Below, piece after piece: positions 1-5,294 of a DNA stretch of 13,794 bases. The notes under the pieces were generated by a model, which was not told where the DNA came from, ran no database searches, and was given only the letters and a program-made list of their open reading frames with translations. Position 1 is the stretch's first letter. Every line of letters starts with the position of its first letter. Made by a program: the position numbers and the translations under genes. This DNA is from an uncultured bacterium (lineage in GTDB: Bacteria > Actinomycetota > Coriobacteriia > Coriobacteriales > Atopobiaceae): assembly GCA_905214175.1 (NCBI GenBank), contig CAJMLD010000021.1:1-13794 (forward strand). Direction: 5' to 3'.

Positions 1-26
1 ATGCTTCCCATGTAGTTCCTTACCGA

Positions 27-55
27 TGAGACAAAGGGACTGTCCCTTTGTCTCA
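27..55. repeat. Perfect palindromic hairpin downstream of pepC
   Basis: Thirteen bases (27-39) are perfectly complementary to 43-55, leaving a three-base loop (ctg, 40-42). The core arm is GACAAAGGGA. It starts 10 bases beyond the pepC stop codon, so in the pepC transcript it would form a very stable 3' hairpin and could end or protect the message. No run of U follows the stem on the minus strand, nor a convincing one on the plus strand, so it is not a textbook intrinsic terminator. It could also be one copy of a dispersed intergenic palindrome. Only one copy lies in this window. Confidence 0.6.
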
Positions 56-64
56 CTCTTGTTG

Positions 65-1414
65 TTAAGCCAGCGAGCCCATGGGGTCCCATGGCGCAAG
101 CACCGTGGGCTCCTCGGTCTCGTAGGTGTGGCGCTCCTCCTCGGTGAGGTACTTCTTGTCAACGACGACCTGGTAGACGTACTCGTCAAACCATGCGTCG
201 GACAGCGTGTCAAAGCCGTCGCGCCCGTGGTCCTTGCCCCAGGAGTTCTCCACCTTCCAGAGCGTGGGCTCGCCCTTCTCGTCCAGACGCACGCCCTCAA
301 GCACCATGGCGTGGGTCATGAGGCTCTCGCCGTAGTCCAGGCGCTCGGCCTTGTCCATGTTGCCCTCCACGGGGAAGCCAAAGAGCGCGTCCACGTCGAG
401 CGCCGCGGTGTCCATGATGCCCTCGTCGCGCAGGTAGCTCTGGATAACGTCGCAGCCAAACCACACGGGCAGGTTGTCCTTGAGCTGCGCGATTGCCACA
501 CGCTTGAGCTCCGCGGGCGGGAGGTTGAGGTAACGCACGCCGTGGTCCTCAAAGACGTTGCCCAGCCTGCTCACGGTGTAGGTGTGGCCAAAGGGCTTGT
601 CGGCCGTGGGTGCGCTGATGAGCGACACATAGGCGTCCACGTCCATGTCAACCGCGGTCGAGAAGAACTCCTTGGGCGTGAAGGTGCCGGTGAGCACGAG
701 CTTGTCATCCTTGTCGCGCAGGCGCACGGGGAAGCTCGCAGGCGGCTCTCCCAGGCAGACGGCCAGCAGGTGGTAGACCTCGTCCATCATCTCCTTCTTC
801 ATGGAGCGCAGATCGGCCATCTCGACGCCGGCCTTGCGGCTCTGGCGCAGGCGCTTGGCGGCACCGCGCAGGTAGCGCGTGAGGTAGCGGTCCATGTCGC
901 TGGTGTTTCTCGAGCAGGCGGTCTCGGGCATGGCCTCCTTGGGCACCACGCCGTACTTCTTCACGAGGCTGCGGAACATATCCCACTGCCCGCCGTCGCC
1001 GATGGGGTCGGTGAGCAGGAACGACACCAGGCGGCCATCGAGCGGCTCGTCAAGGGTGTCGAGGATGTTCTCGAGGAACCAGTTGCTCTTCTCGAGCTTG
1101 TCCCAGAAGAGGGGATAGGCCTGCGAGAGCTCGAAGGTCTTGAGGTTGTACTTCTTGATGACGCGGTAGCGCATGGTGTTGAGGCTTGCGAACATCCAGC
1201 AACGGCCGGAGCGCTCCTGGTTGCACCTCTCGCCCTGCGTGACCTCGATATCGAACCCCAGCGCGTTAGCGGCGACGCCCTCGGGGCGGCGCGCGGCGGC
1301 GCGGATGCCGTTTGCGGTGACGGCGTTCTTTGCGACGGCGTTCACGCGCTCGGCCGAGAAGTTCTCGTGCGAGGCGGCGAGGTCGTCAGCGGTGATGCTG
1401 GTCAGGTCGTCCAT
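65..1414 (-). CDS. pepC: C1-family aminopeptidase (PepC / bleomycin hydrolase)
   Basis: This is a 449-residue cytoplasmic cysteine aminopeptidase of the papain-like C1 family. Members remove N-terminal residues from peptides and, in the family at large, hydrolyse bleomycin. The active site is complete: Cys72 in QERSGRCWMFASLN, His368 in MTHAMVLEGV, and Asn390 in KVENSWG. The C-terminus WDPMGSLA matches the family's conserved tail, which in known members lies in the active-site channel of a hexamer and sets exopeptidase specificity. The length is normal for the family. I chose the ATG at 1414 because AGGAGG sits just upstream; the reading frame stays open for 37 more codons to 1525, but without a ribosome site and without family-like sequence. 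It is transcribed divergently from the dehydrogenase gene, and the shared 236-bp spacer holds an operator-like palindrome. There is no signal peptide. I am confident of the family, less so of the true substrate. Confidence 0.95.
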   Translation of the reverse strand: MDDLTSITADDLAASHENFSAERVNAVAKNAVTANGIRAAARRPEGVAANALGFDIEVTQGERCNQERSGRCWMFASLNTMRYRVIKKYNLKTFELSQAYPLFWDKLEKSNWFLENILDTLDEPLDGRLVSFLLTDPIGDGGQWDMFRSLVKKYGVVPKEAMPETACSRNTSDMDRYLTRYLRGAAKRLRQSRKAGVEMADLRSMKKEMMDEVYHLLAVCLGEPPASFPVRLRDKDDKLVLTGTFTPKEFFSTAVDMDVDAYVSLISAPTADKPFGHTYTVSRLGNVFEDHGVRYLNLPPAELKRVAIAQLKDNLPVWFGCDVIQSYLRDEGIMDTAALDVDALFGFPVEGNMDKAERLDYGESLMTHAMVLEGVRLDEKGEPTLWKVENSWGKDHGRDGFDTLSDAWFDEYVYQVVVDKKYLTEEERHTYETEEPTVLAPWDPMGSLA

Positions 1415-1480
1415 CTTTCCTCCTACTGTTTCGTGGTTTGCGCGACATATTCCGCATCGAAGCATATCACGCGTGCGTGC

Positions 1481-1497
1481 GTACCTGAGATTGGTAC
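1481..1497. promoter_or_regulatory. GTACC-N7-GGTAC inverted repeat in pepC leader
   Basis: A short inverted repeat (GTACC, seven bases, GGTAC) lies 67 bases upstream of the pepC start in the divergent spacer. It could be a small operator or part of a leader hairpin for pepC. The arms are only five bases, so chance occurrence is quite possible. Confidence 0.2.
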
Positions 1498-1514
1498 CCC
1501 TTGTGGAGCAATTC

Positions 1515-1543
1515 TCGACAGTCATTAGTCATATGTATATGAC
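1515..1543 (+). promoter_or_regulatory. Predicted sigma-70-type promoter of the SDR-marR unit
   Basis: TCGACA (1515-1520) matches the -35 consensus at five of six bases. A 17-base spacer follows, then TATGAC (1538-1543), which matches the -10 consensus at four of six. Transcription would begin near 1550, giving a leader of about 100 bases before the dehydrogenase ATG. The -10 element lies inside the right arm of the 18-bp palindrome, an arrangement suited to repression by a bound dimer. This is predicted from sequence only. Confidence 0.45.
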
Positions 1544-1544
1544 T
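1527..1544. promoter_or_regulatory. Perfect 18-bp palindrome, candidate MarR operator
   Basis: AGTCATAT-gt-ATATGACT is a perfect inverted repeat with a two-base centre. Its size and AT-rich symmetric form are typical of sites bound by MarR-family dimers, and a marR-type gene is the second gene of the adjacent unit. It overlaps the predicted -10 of that unit and lies 113 bases upstream of the divergent pepC start, so it could control both directions. The palindrome is seen directly; the pairing with this regulator is inferred. Confidence 0.55.
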
Positions 1545-1650
1545 TTCTCGCGTGGGTATCTTTGCCACTGAGAAGGACGGCGCCTGCCTGGGCACGTTGG
1601 CCTGGGGTGGGCGCCCAACACAAGAGACTGGCAATAAGGAGGCAGGTAGG

Positions 1651-2451
1651 ATGGACAGGCTCAAGGGCAAGGTGGCCGTGGTCACGGGTTCTACGAGCGG
1701 CATTGGCATTGGCATTGCGCAGGAGTTCGCTGCCGAGGGCGCCCATGTAGTGGTGTGCGGCCGACGCGAGGCGCGCGGCCAGGAGGTTGTGGACCAGATT
1801 GTGGCCACGGGCGGCAGCGCAAGCTTCCACAGGATGGACCTCACAGACCTCTCCACCGTGGATGCGCTCATGGCGGACACGGCGCGAGACCATGGCAGCA
1901 TCGACGTTCTCGTGAACAACGCCGCCGGCGTAGGCCTCAAGGATGGTCGCGTGGACGAGATTTCGCTTGAGGACTGGGACGCGATGTTTGCCTCTGGCGT
2001 GCGTGGCACGTTCTATGCGATCAAGGCGGTCCTGCCGTACATGCGCGCTGCGGGTGGCGGGTCGATTGTGAACATTGGATCTATGGCGTCCATCTCGGGC
2101 GACCTGGGTTCGACCGCCTACGCCTGCAGCAAGGCGGGCGTGGACATGCTCACCTCCTCCGTCGCGCTGCAGTACGGGAAGGAGAACATCCGCTGCAACT
2201 GCGTGCGTCCGGGGCTTATCGTTACGCCGCAGAACGAGGCGCACGTCCCGCAGCAGCTCAAGGACGTGTTTCTCAGCAATATCGAGGTCAACCGCTATGG
2301 ATGCCCCGCGGACATCGCGCATGCCTGCACGTACTTTGCCTCCGACGAGAGCGCGTACGTCACTGGGCAGGTAATCAACGTGGACGGCGGCCTCAACTCG
2401 CATGCCCCCACCGTGGCGCAGTTCCGCTCTGCCGGATCGAGGACCTGGTAG
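1651..2451 (+). CDS. Short-chain dehydrogenase/reductase (classical SDR), substrate unknown
   Basis: The 266-residue protein has the classical SDR layout. The cofactor-binding TGSTSGIG is at residues 12-19, acidic Asp63 in MDLTD, and NNAAG at 89-93. The catalytic residues are Ser144 in NIGSMAS, then Tyr157 and Lys161 in YACSK, with the C-terminal VTGQVINVDGG at 237-247. Arg38-Arg39 at the end of the second strand suggest NADP(H) rather than NAD(H). The helix-4 asparagine that completes the usual Asn-Ser-Tyr-Lys tetrad appears to be Gly116 (ASGVRGTF), which is unusual. AAGGAGG at 1636-1642 sits eight bases before the ATG and fixes the start. The protein resembles 3-oxoacyl-ACP reductases, glucose 1-dehydrogenases and bacterial hydroxysteroid dehydrogenases; I cannot separate these by eye. 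It is followed one base later by a MarR regulator, so it is probably induced by a small molecule, perhaps its own substrate. Confidence 0.9.
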   Translation: MDRLKGKVAVVTGSTSGIGIGIAQEFAAEGAHVVVCGRREARGQEVVDQIVATGGSASFHRMDLTDLSTVDALMADTARDHGSIDVLVNNAAGVGLKDGRVDEISLEDWDAMFASGVRGTFYAIKAVLPYMRAAGGGSIVNIGSMASISGDLGSTAYACSKAGVDMLTSSVALQYGKENIRCNCVRPGLIVTPQNEAHVPQQLKDVFLSNIEVNRYGCPADIAHACTYFASDESAYVTGQVINVDGGLNSHAPTVAQFRSAGSRTW

Positions 2452-2452
2452 C

Positions 2453-2926
2453 GTGGCTGATCGCAATCAAGCGCTAAGTGGAATAGACGAGGCGTCCGAG
2501 GCGGCTGCCGAGCTTTCACCCGCGTATAGGATGCGGGTTGTGTTCGAGAGCAAGGTTGTGGCCCCGTATCGGGACACCTATCGCGGGGAGCTCGGCCAGG
2601 CGCAAGTCGAGCTCCTGGAGCTGCTGTACATGCACGGGCCGCTTCGTCAGCACGAGCTGGCAGGCGAGCTGAGAACCACGAAGCAGCATGTCTCGAAGAT
2701 GACTGCCAGGTTGGAGCAGATGGGCCTTGTCGCGAGAAGCGCGGACAATGCTGACGGGCGGAGTCACGTGATCTTGCTGAGCGATGCGGGTAGGGCATAC
2801 GTGGACAGGCACATCGCGGAGGGCTCCAGGCGGGCGCGCGAGCTCTTCTCGCATCTGAGTGAGGAGGAGCGAAAGGAGCTCGACCGGGCAATGCTCACGG
2901 TTACTCGGCTGCTCGAGAAGGCGTAG
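2453..2926 (+). CDS. MarR-family transcriptional regulator
   Basis: This is a 157-residue winged-helix regulator. The DNA-binding part spans about residues 50-110: helices around LRQHELAGELRTTKQHVSKM and a wing with DNADGRSHVILLSDAG, where Asp101-Gly102-Arg103 occupies the DxR position that contacts the minor groove in this family. The flanking helices (25-45 and 115-157) would form the dimer interface. I chose the GTG at 2453 because GAGGA at 2439-2443, inside the end of the dehydrogenase gene, is correctly spaced; this gives the normal family length and a one-base gap to the preceding stop. An in-frame ATG at 2531 would remove part of the first helix. The tight spacing implies translational coupling. 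It probably represses its own unit from the palindrome at 1527-1544 and releases it on ligand binding. The ligand is unknown. Confidence 0.88.
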   Translation: MADRNQALSGIDEASEAAAELSPAYRMRVVFESKVVAPYRDTYRGELGQAQVELLELLYMHGPLRQHELAGELRTTKQHVSKMTARLEQMGLVARSADNADGRSHVILLSDAGRAYVDRHIAEGSRRARELFSHLSEEERKELDRAMLTVTRLLEKA

Positions 2927-2968
2927 TGGTGCGTCCAACGCGGTTGGGGGCTCGTGAGGCTGGCTTTC

Positions 2969-3121
2969 TGGCGCGAATTGACGGTTGGTTGCAGTTTTCG
3001 TACAACTCCTTATATGTTGCACATTGCATCGCAATTCTTCTACCTGCTATTGATAAGTTTTTCAATTTGTTTGTACTCGGGACTACCTCGTTAAACTGCC
3101 GCCAACCGTCAATTTGCGCCA
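2969..3121. mobile_element. MITE-like element: 153 bp with 29-bp imperfect terminal inverted repeats
   Basis: Bases 2969-2997 and 3093-3121 are inverted copies of each other, matching at 26 of 29 positions. The shared core is AATTGACGGTTGG. The 95 bases between them are clearly AT-richer than the surrounding genes. No coding sequence is convincing; both strands translate to near-mirror peptides (for example RIDGWLQF and QIDGWRQF) simply because of the inverted repeat. The small size, terminal repeats, lack of a gene and intergenic position fit a miniature inverted-repeat element. I could not find clear target-site duplications, so it may instead be a large regulatory or terminating hairpin after the marR gene. 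Confidence 0.5.
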
Positions 3122-3144
3122 CAACCTGCTCCTGGTTGTATTTT
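3121..3144 (+). terminator. Weak terminator-like hairpin after the SDR-marR unit
   Basis: ACAACC (3121-3126) pairs with GGTTGT (3134-3139) around a seven-base loop, and is followed by ATTTT. The stem is short, and the hairpin abuts the right end of the inverted-repeat element. It could end transcription coming from the marR gene about 195 bases upstream, but efficiency would be low. Confidence 0.3.
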
Positions 3145-3184
3145 GGCTAGGTATTTTCAACGTCGGCCAGGTCTTTTCAACGCT
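3145..3184. repeat. Tandem 20-bp direct repeat
   Basis: Two adjacent 20-base units (3145-3164 and 3165-3184) share 16 of 20 bases, with the core TTTTCAACG conserved. The period is close to two helical turns, so the same face of DNA would be presented twice. The pair sits about 165 bases upstream of the CCA-adding enzyme start. It may be a regulator site or the remains of a repeat element; there is no direct evidence for either. Confidence 0.4.
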
Positions 3185-3301
3185 TGAGCCCAGTGATCGT
3201 CGAAGAATGCGCACATGCGGAGTGTGGTCCCCCGCGATTGCATGACAGTCCGCCCCAGATAGTCGCCCCCCTCGCGCCGTAGCTCCCATGCATCCCCGCG
3301 C

Positions 3302-3307
3302 TATACT
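3302..3307 (+). promoter_or_regulatory. Candidate -10 element for the CCA-adding enzyme gene
   Basis: TATACT matches the -10 consensus at five of six bases and would start transcription near 3314, giving a leader of about 36 bases. No good -35 hexamer is found at 16-18 bases upstream. The same hexamer occurs in front of the glutamyl-tRNA synthetase gene. Confidence 0.35.
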
Positions 3308-3349
3308 TCGATGCATTGGGAAACAAGCGCTAGAGCAGGGAGGACGTGC

Positions 3350-4747
3350 ATGTCGGCTGTGCAAGACGCGCCCGCATACCCCGTGCCTGACTACGGGCTC
3401 GCCGTCCTTCGCGTCCTCGAGGACGCCGGCTTCGAGGCGTGGGTTGTGGGCGGCTGGGTCCGCGACGCGCTTCTCGGCGCTCCCATGCACGACGTAGACG
3501 TGACCACCTCCGCTCCCTGGCAGGAGACCGAGCGGGCGCTACGCTCAGCAGGCATCGAGGTGCACGAGACGGGCACCGCCCACGGCACCGTGACCGCCGT
3601 GATAGGCGGGCAGCCCGTCGAGGTGACAACCTATCGCGTCGAGGGCACCTACTCGGATCGCCGCCACCCCGACGAGGTTCGCTTTGTCCGGGACGTGCGA
3701 GAAGACCTCGCGCGGCGCGACTTCACGGTGAACGCTATGGCCTACCACCCGGACCGCGGCCTTCTCGACCTCTTTGGCGGACGAGAGGATCTTGCCCACG
3801 GCGTGGTGCGCGCGGTGGGGGATCCGTACAGGCGCTTCGAGGAGGACGCGCTGCGGGTGCTTCGCGCGGTGCGCTTCGCCTGCAGACTTGGGTTTGAGGT
3901 AGAGACGCGCACGCAGGCGGCACTTGTGGCATGCGCGCCGGAGCTCGACGGCATCGCTCGCGAGCGCGTGGGCCAGGAGATGGACGGCATCGTCTCTTCC
4001 GGGCGCATGGCTTGGGCGCTGCGCAACGAGTTCGAGGTAGTCGCGCGTGCCGTGCCGGCGCTTATGCCTATGCATGGCCTCGACCAGCGAAGTCCCTATC
4101 ACGCCTACGATCTCCTCGAGCATACCGCCCGCGTGTGCGCTGGCGTCGAGGCGTTTGCGGGTGGCGCCCCCACGCAGTCGCTACGCTGGGCTGTCCTTCT
4201 GCATGACGCGGGCAAGCCCGTGTGTGCATCTGTCGACGAGCGTGGCCGCGGGCACTTTCGCGATCACCAGCGCGTGGGCGCTACCATCTGCCGAGAAACC
4301 CTTCTCGGCCTGGCGCTGCCACATGAGGTGGCAGGCCGGGCGGCAGCTCTTGTTCGGTATCACGACAGGCATCTCTCGGCGTCGCCCGCGGGGGTGCGGA
4401 GGCTCTTGAGGCGACTTGACCAGGCGCGCCCTGGCGAGGCACCCGCGCTTGCGTATCAGCTGCTCGACCTGCAGCGCGCTGACGCTATCGCAAAGACGCT
4501 GAGCTGCGCGCAGCGTGCGGTCGAGCTCGATGTATTCGAGCGGGCGCTCTCTGACGAGCTTGCACGCGGGACGGCATTTCGCGTGCGCGACCTTGCCATT
4601 GGTGGGGGAGACGTGATGCGCGCGCTGGGGATTGCCCCGGGACCAAGGGTTGGAGAGACTCTCTCGGCGCTCCTCGACGATGTGATCTATGGACGCGTCG
4701 AGAACAGCCGGGATGCCCTGCTGGCACGGTTGCATGAGAAGGCCTGA
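3350..4747 (+). CDS. cca: CCA-adding enzyme (tRNA nucleotidyltransferase) with HD domain
   Basis: The 465-residue cytoplasmic enzyme adds or repairs the 3'-terminal CCA of tRNA. The class II nucleotidyltransferase head is complete: VVGGWVRDALLG at 32-43 and the metal-binding pair Asp48/Asp50 in HDVDVTT. RRDFTVNAMA follows at 122-131, then the RFEEDALRVLRAVRFACRLGF segment that starts the neck. The C-terminal half has an HD-type domain, with His285-Asp286 in LLHDAGKP and YHDRH near 337-341, as in enzymes that also act as phosphohydrolases. The start is the ATG at 3350, preceded by AGGGAGGA at 3337-3344; an upstream in-frame ATG at 3311 has no ribosome site. Two tRNA genes with encoded CCA ends follow from a separate promoter. 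Polyadenylating relatives share the head, so a poly(A) role cannot be excluded, but CCA addition is more likely. Confidence 0.93.
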   Translation: MSAVQDAPAYPVPDYGLAVLRVLEDAGFEAWVVGGWVRDALLGAPMHDVDVTTSAPWQETERALRSAGIEVHETGTAHGTVTAVIGGQPVEVTTYRVEGTYSDRRHPDEVRFVRDVREDLARRDFTVNAMAYHPDRGLLDLFGGREDLAHGVVRAVGDPYRRFEEDALRVLRAVRFACRLGFEVETRTQAALVACAPELDGIARERVGQEMDGIVSSGRMAWALRNEFEVVARAVPALMPMHGLDQRSPYHAYDLLEHTARVCAGVEAFAGGAPTQSLRWAVLLHDAGKPVCASVDERGRGHFRDHQRVGATICRETLLGLALPHEVAGRAAALVRYHDRHLSASPAGVRRLLRRLDQARPGEAPALAYQLLDLQRADAIAKTLSCAQRAVELDVFERALSDELARGTAFRVRDLAIGGGDVMRALGIAPGPRVGETLSALLDDVIYGRVENSRDALLARLHEKA

Positions 4748-4822
4748 GGTGACATTGCTGCAGGTAGATGTGGCTTTCTGGCATTGTCTGCGAGTCTCTC
4801 GAAAAAAAGTTTGAATTGATGC

Positions 4823-4851
4823 TTGCAATGTCTCTGACTATGCCGTAAAGT
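4823..4851 (+). promoter_or_regulatory. Promoter of the tRNA-Gln/tRNA-Glu operon
   Basis: TTGCAA (4823-4828), a 17-base spacer and TAAAGT (4846-4851) form a good sigma-70-type promoter. Transcription would begin near 4858, about 27 bases before the mature tRNA-Gln. The stretch just upstream (about 4802-4816) is A/T-rich with an A7 run, like an UP element, which is common for stable-RNA promoters. Confidence 0.6.
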
Positions 4852-4884
4852 ATCTTCTCGCGTTGAGACAGGACAGACATTAAT

Positions 4885-4958
4885 TGGGATGTCGTCTAGC
4901 GGTAGGACAGCGGATTCTGGTTCCGTCAACGGGAGTTCGATTCTCTCCATCCCAGCCA
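4885..4958 (+). tRNA. tRNA-Gln (CUG anticodon)
   Basis: The cloverleaf is complete. The acceptor stem TGGGATG/CATCCCA spans 4885-4891 and 4948-4954. The D arm contains GTC/GAC, and the anticodon stem GCGGA/TCCGT encloses loop TTCTGGT. The T arm has the TTCGATT loop. The anticodon CTG is at 4917-4919, reading CAG glutamine codons. The discriminator is G4955 and the 3' CCA is encoded at 4956-4958. It is the first gene of a two-tRNA unit, 21 bases before tRNA-Glu. Confidence 0.95.
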
Positions 4959-4979
4959 CTGTCCCCGACAACCGAATAT

Positions 4980-5056
4980 GGCCCGTTCGTCTAGCGGCCT
5001 AGGACGCCGCCCTCTCAAGGCGGAGATCAGCAGTTCGAATCTGCTACGGGCTACCA
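4980..5056 (+). tRNA. tRNA-Glu (CUC anticodon)
   Basis: The acceptor stem GGCCCGT (4980-4986) pairs with ACGGGCT (5046-5052), with one G-U pair. The anticodon stem CCGCC/GGCGG closes loop CTCTCAA, with anticodon CTC at 5014-5016, reading GAG codons. The T loop is TTCGAAT. The discriminator A5053 is followed by encoded CCA (5054-5056). It shares a transcript with tRNA-Gln. The cognate synthetase gene, gltX, lies 2 kb downstream on the other strand. Confidence 0.95.
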
Positions 5057-5063
5057 AACAGTC

Positions 5064-5100
5064 GCAGGTCATCGGCTATGCCGGTGGCCTGCTTTTGTGT
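5064..5100 (+). terminator. Intrinsic terminator of the tRNA operon
   Basis: GCAGGTCATCGG (5064-5075) pairs with CCGGTGGCCTGC (5081-5092) along 12 positions, two of them G-U, around a five-base loop. TTTTGTGT follows directly. It lies eight bases after the tRNA-Glu CCA end and has the classic stem-plus-T-run form. Confidence 0.85.
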
Positions 5101-5140
5101 GCAGCGTCACTAGTGGTCTAATGCTGCGGAGAAGAGCGCT

Positions 5141-5194
5141 GGCGCCGGAGGGCGCATTTTCGCAGCAAGTCCGTACGGAACCCTCGCTGTGGCG
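5141..5194. repeat. 54-bp hairpin-bearing repeat, copy 1
   Basis: This copy matches 5202-5255 at 46 of 54 bases, with a 61-base period. It begins with a small hairpin GCGCC-ggag-GGCGC, then a CAGC...GCTG pair enclosing the self-complementary octamer CCGTACGG. Most of the differences between copies fall in loops or spacers. It sits between the convergent tRNA operon and serine dehydratase gene. There is no coding sense that I can recognise. Confidence 0.6.
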
Positions 5195-5201
5195 ACAAAA
5201 C

Positions 5202-5255
5202 GGCGCCACAAGGCGCATTCCAGCAGCAACCCCGTACGGAACCCTCGCTGTGGCG
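5202..5255. repeat. 54-bp hairpin-bearing repeat, copy 2
   Basis: This is the second copy of the element at 5141-5194. The opening hairpin is GCGCC-acaa-GGCGC: the stem is identical to copy 1 while the loop differs. The downstream half (CGTACGGAACCCTCGCTGTGGCG as a 23-base block, 5233-5255) is identical. It lies 39 bases beyond the serine dehydratase stop and would be in that gene's 3' untranslated region. The rest of 5057-5294 holds the tRNA terminator and GC-rich sequence in which I see no gene. Confidence 0.6.
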
Positions 5256-5294
5256 CCTCCCTGCCGCCAGAGGGCCCACCGCCGCCCAGGGGCC

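Noticed and set aside
26..1528. Plus-strand 500-residue open frame opposite pepC
   Set aside because: It is the antisense of a gene with complete catalytic motifs. Its composition (Val, Leu, His and Gly rich) is typical of a GC-rich shadow frame, and it matches no family I recognise.
1525..2466. Minus-strand 313-residue open frame opposite the SDR gene
   Set aside because: It is rich in Arg, His and Ala, has no domain motif and lies wholly antisense to a well-supported dehydrogenase.
2926..3150. Small proteins on either strand of the AT-richer intergenic region
   Set aside because: The two translations mirror each other because of the inverted repeat, neither has a good ribosome site, and no motif is recognisable.
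2961..4782. Shared 12-mer TGGCTTTCTGGC at 2961-2972 and 4771-4782, both after gene ends
   Set aside because: A few matching 12-mer pairs are expected by chance in a window of this size, and the flanks do not match.
4791..4808. CGAG-tct-CTCG followed by seven A, as a terminator of cca
   Set aside because: The run on the plus strand is A, not T, so it cannot serve plus-strand termination. On the minus strand the T-run precedes the stem.
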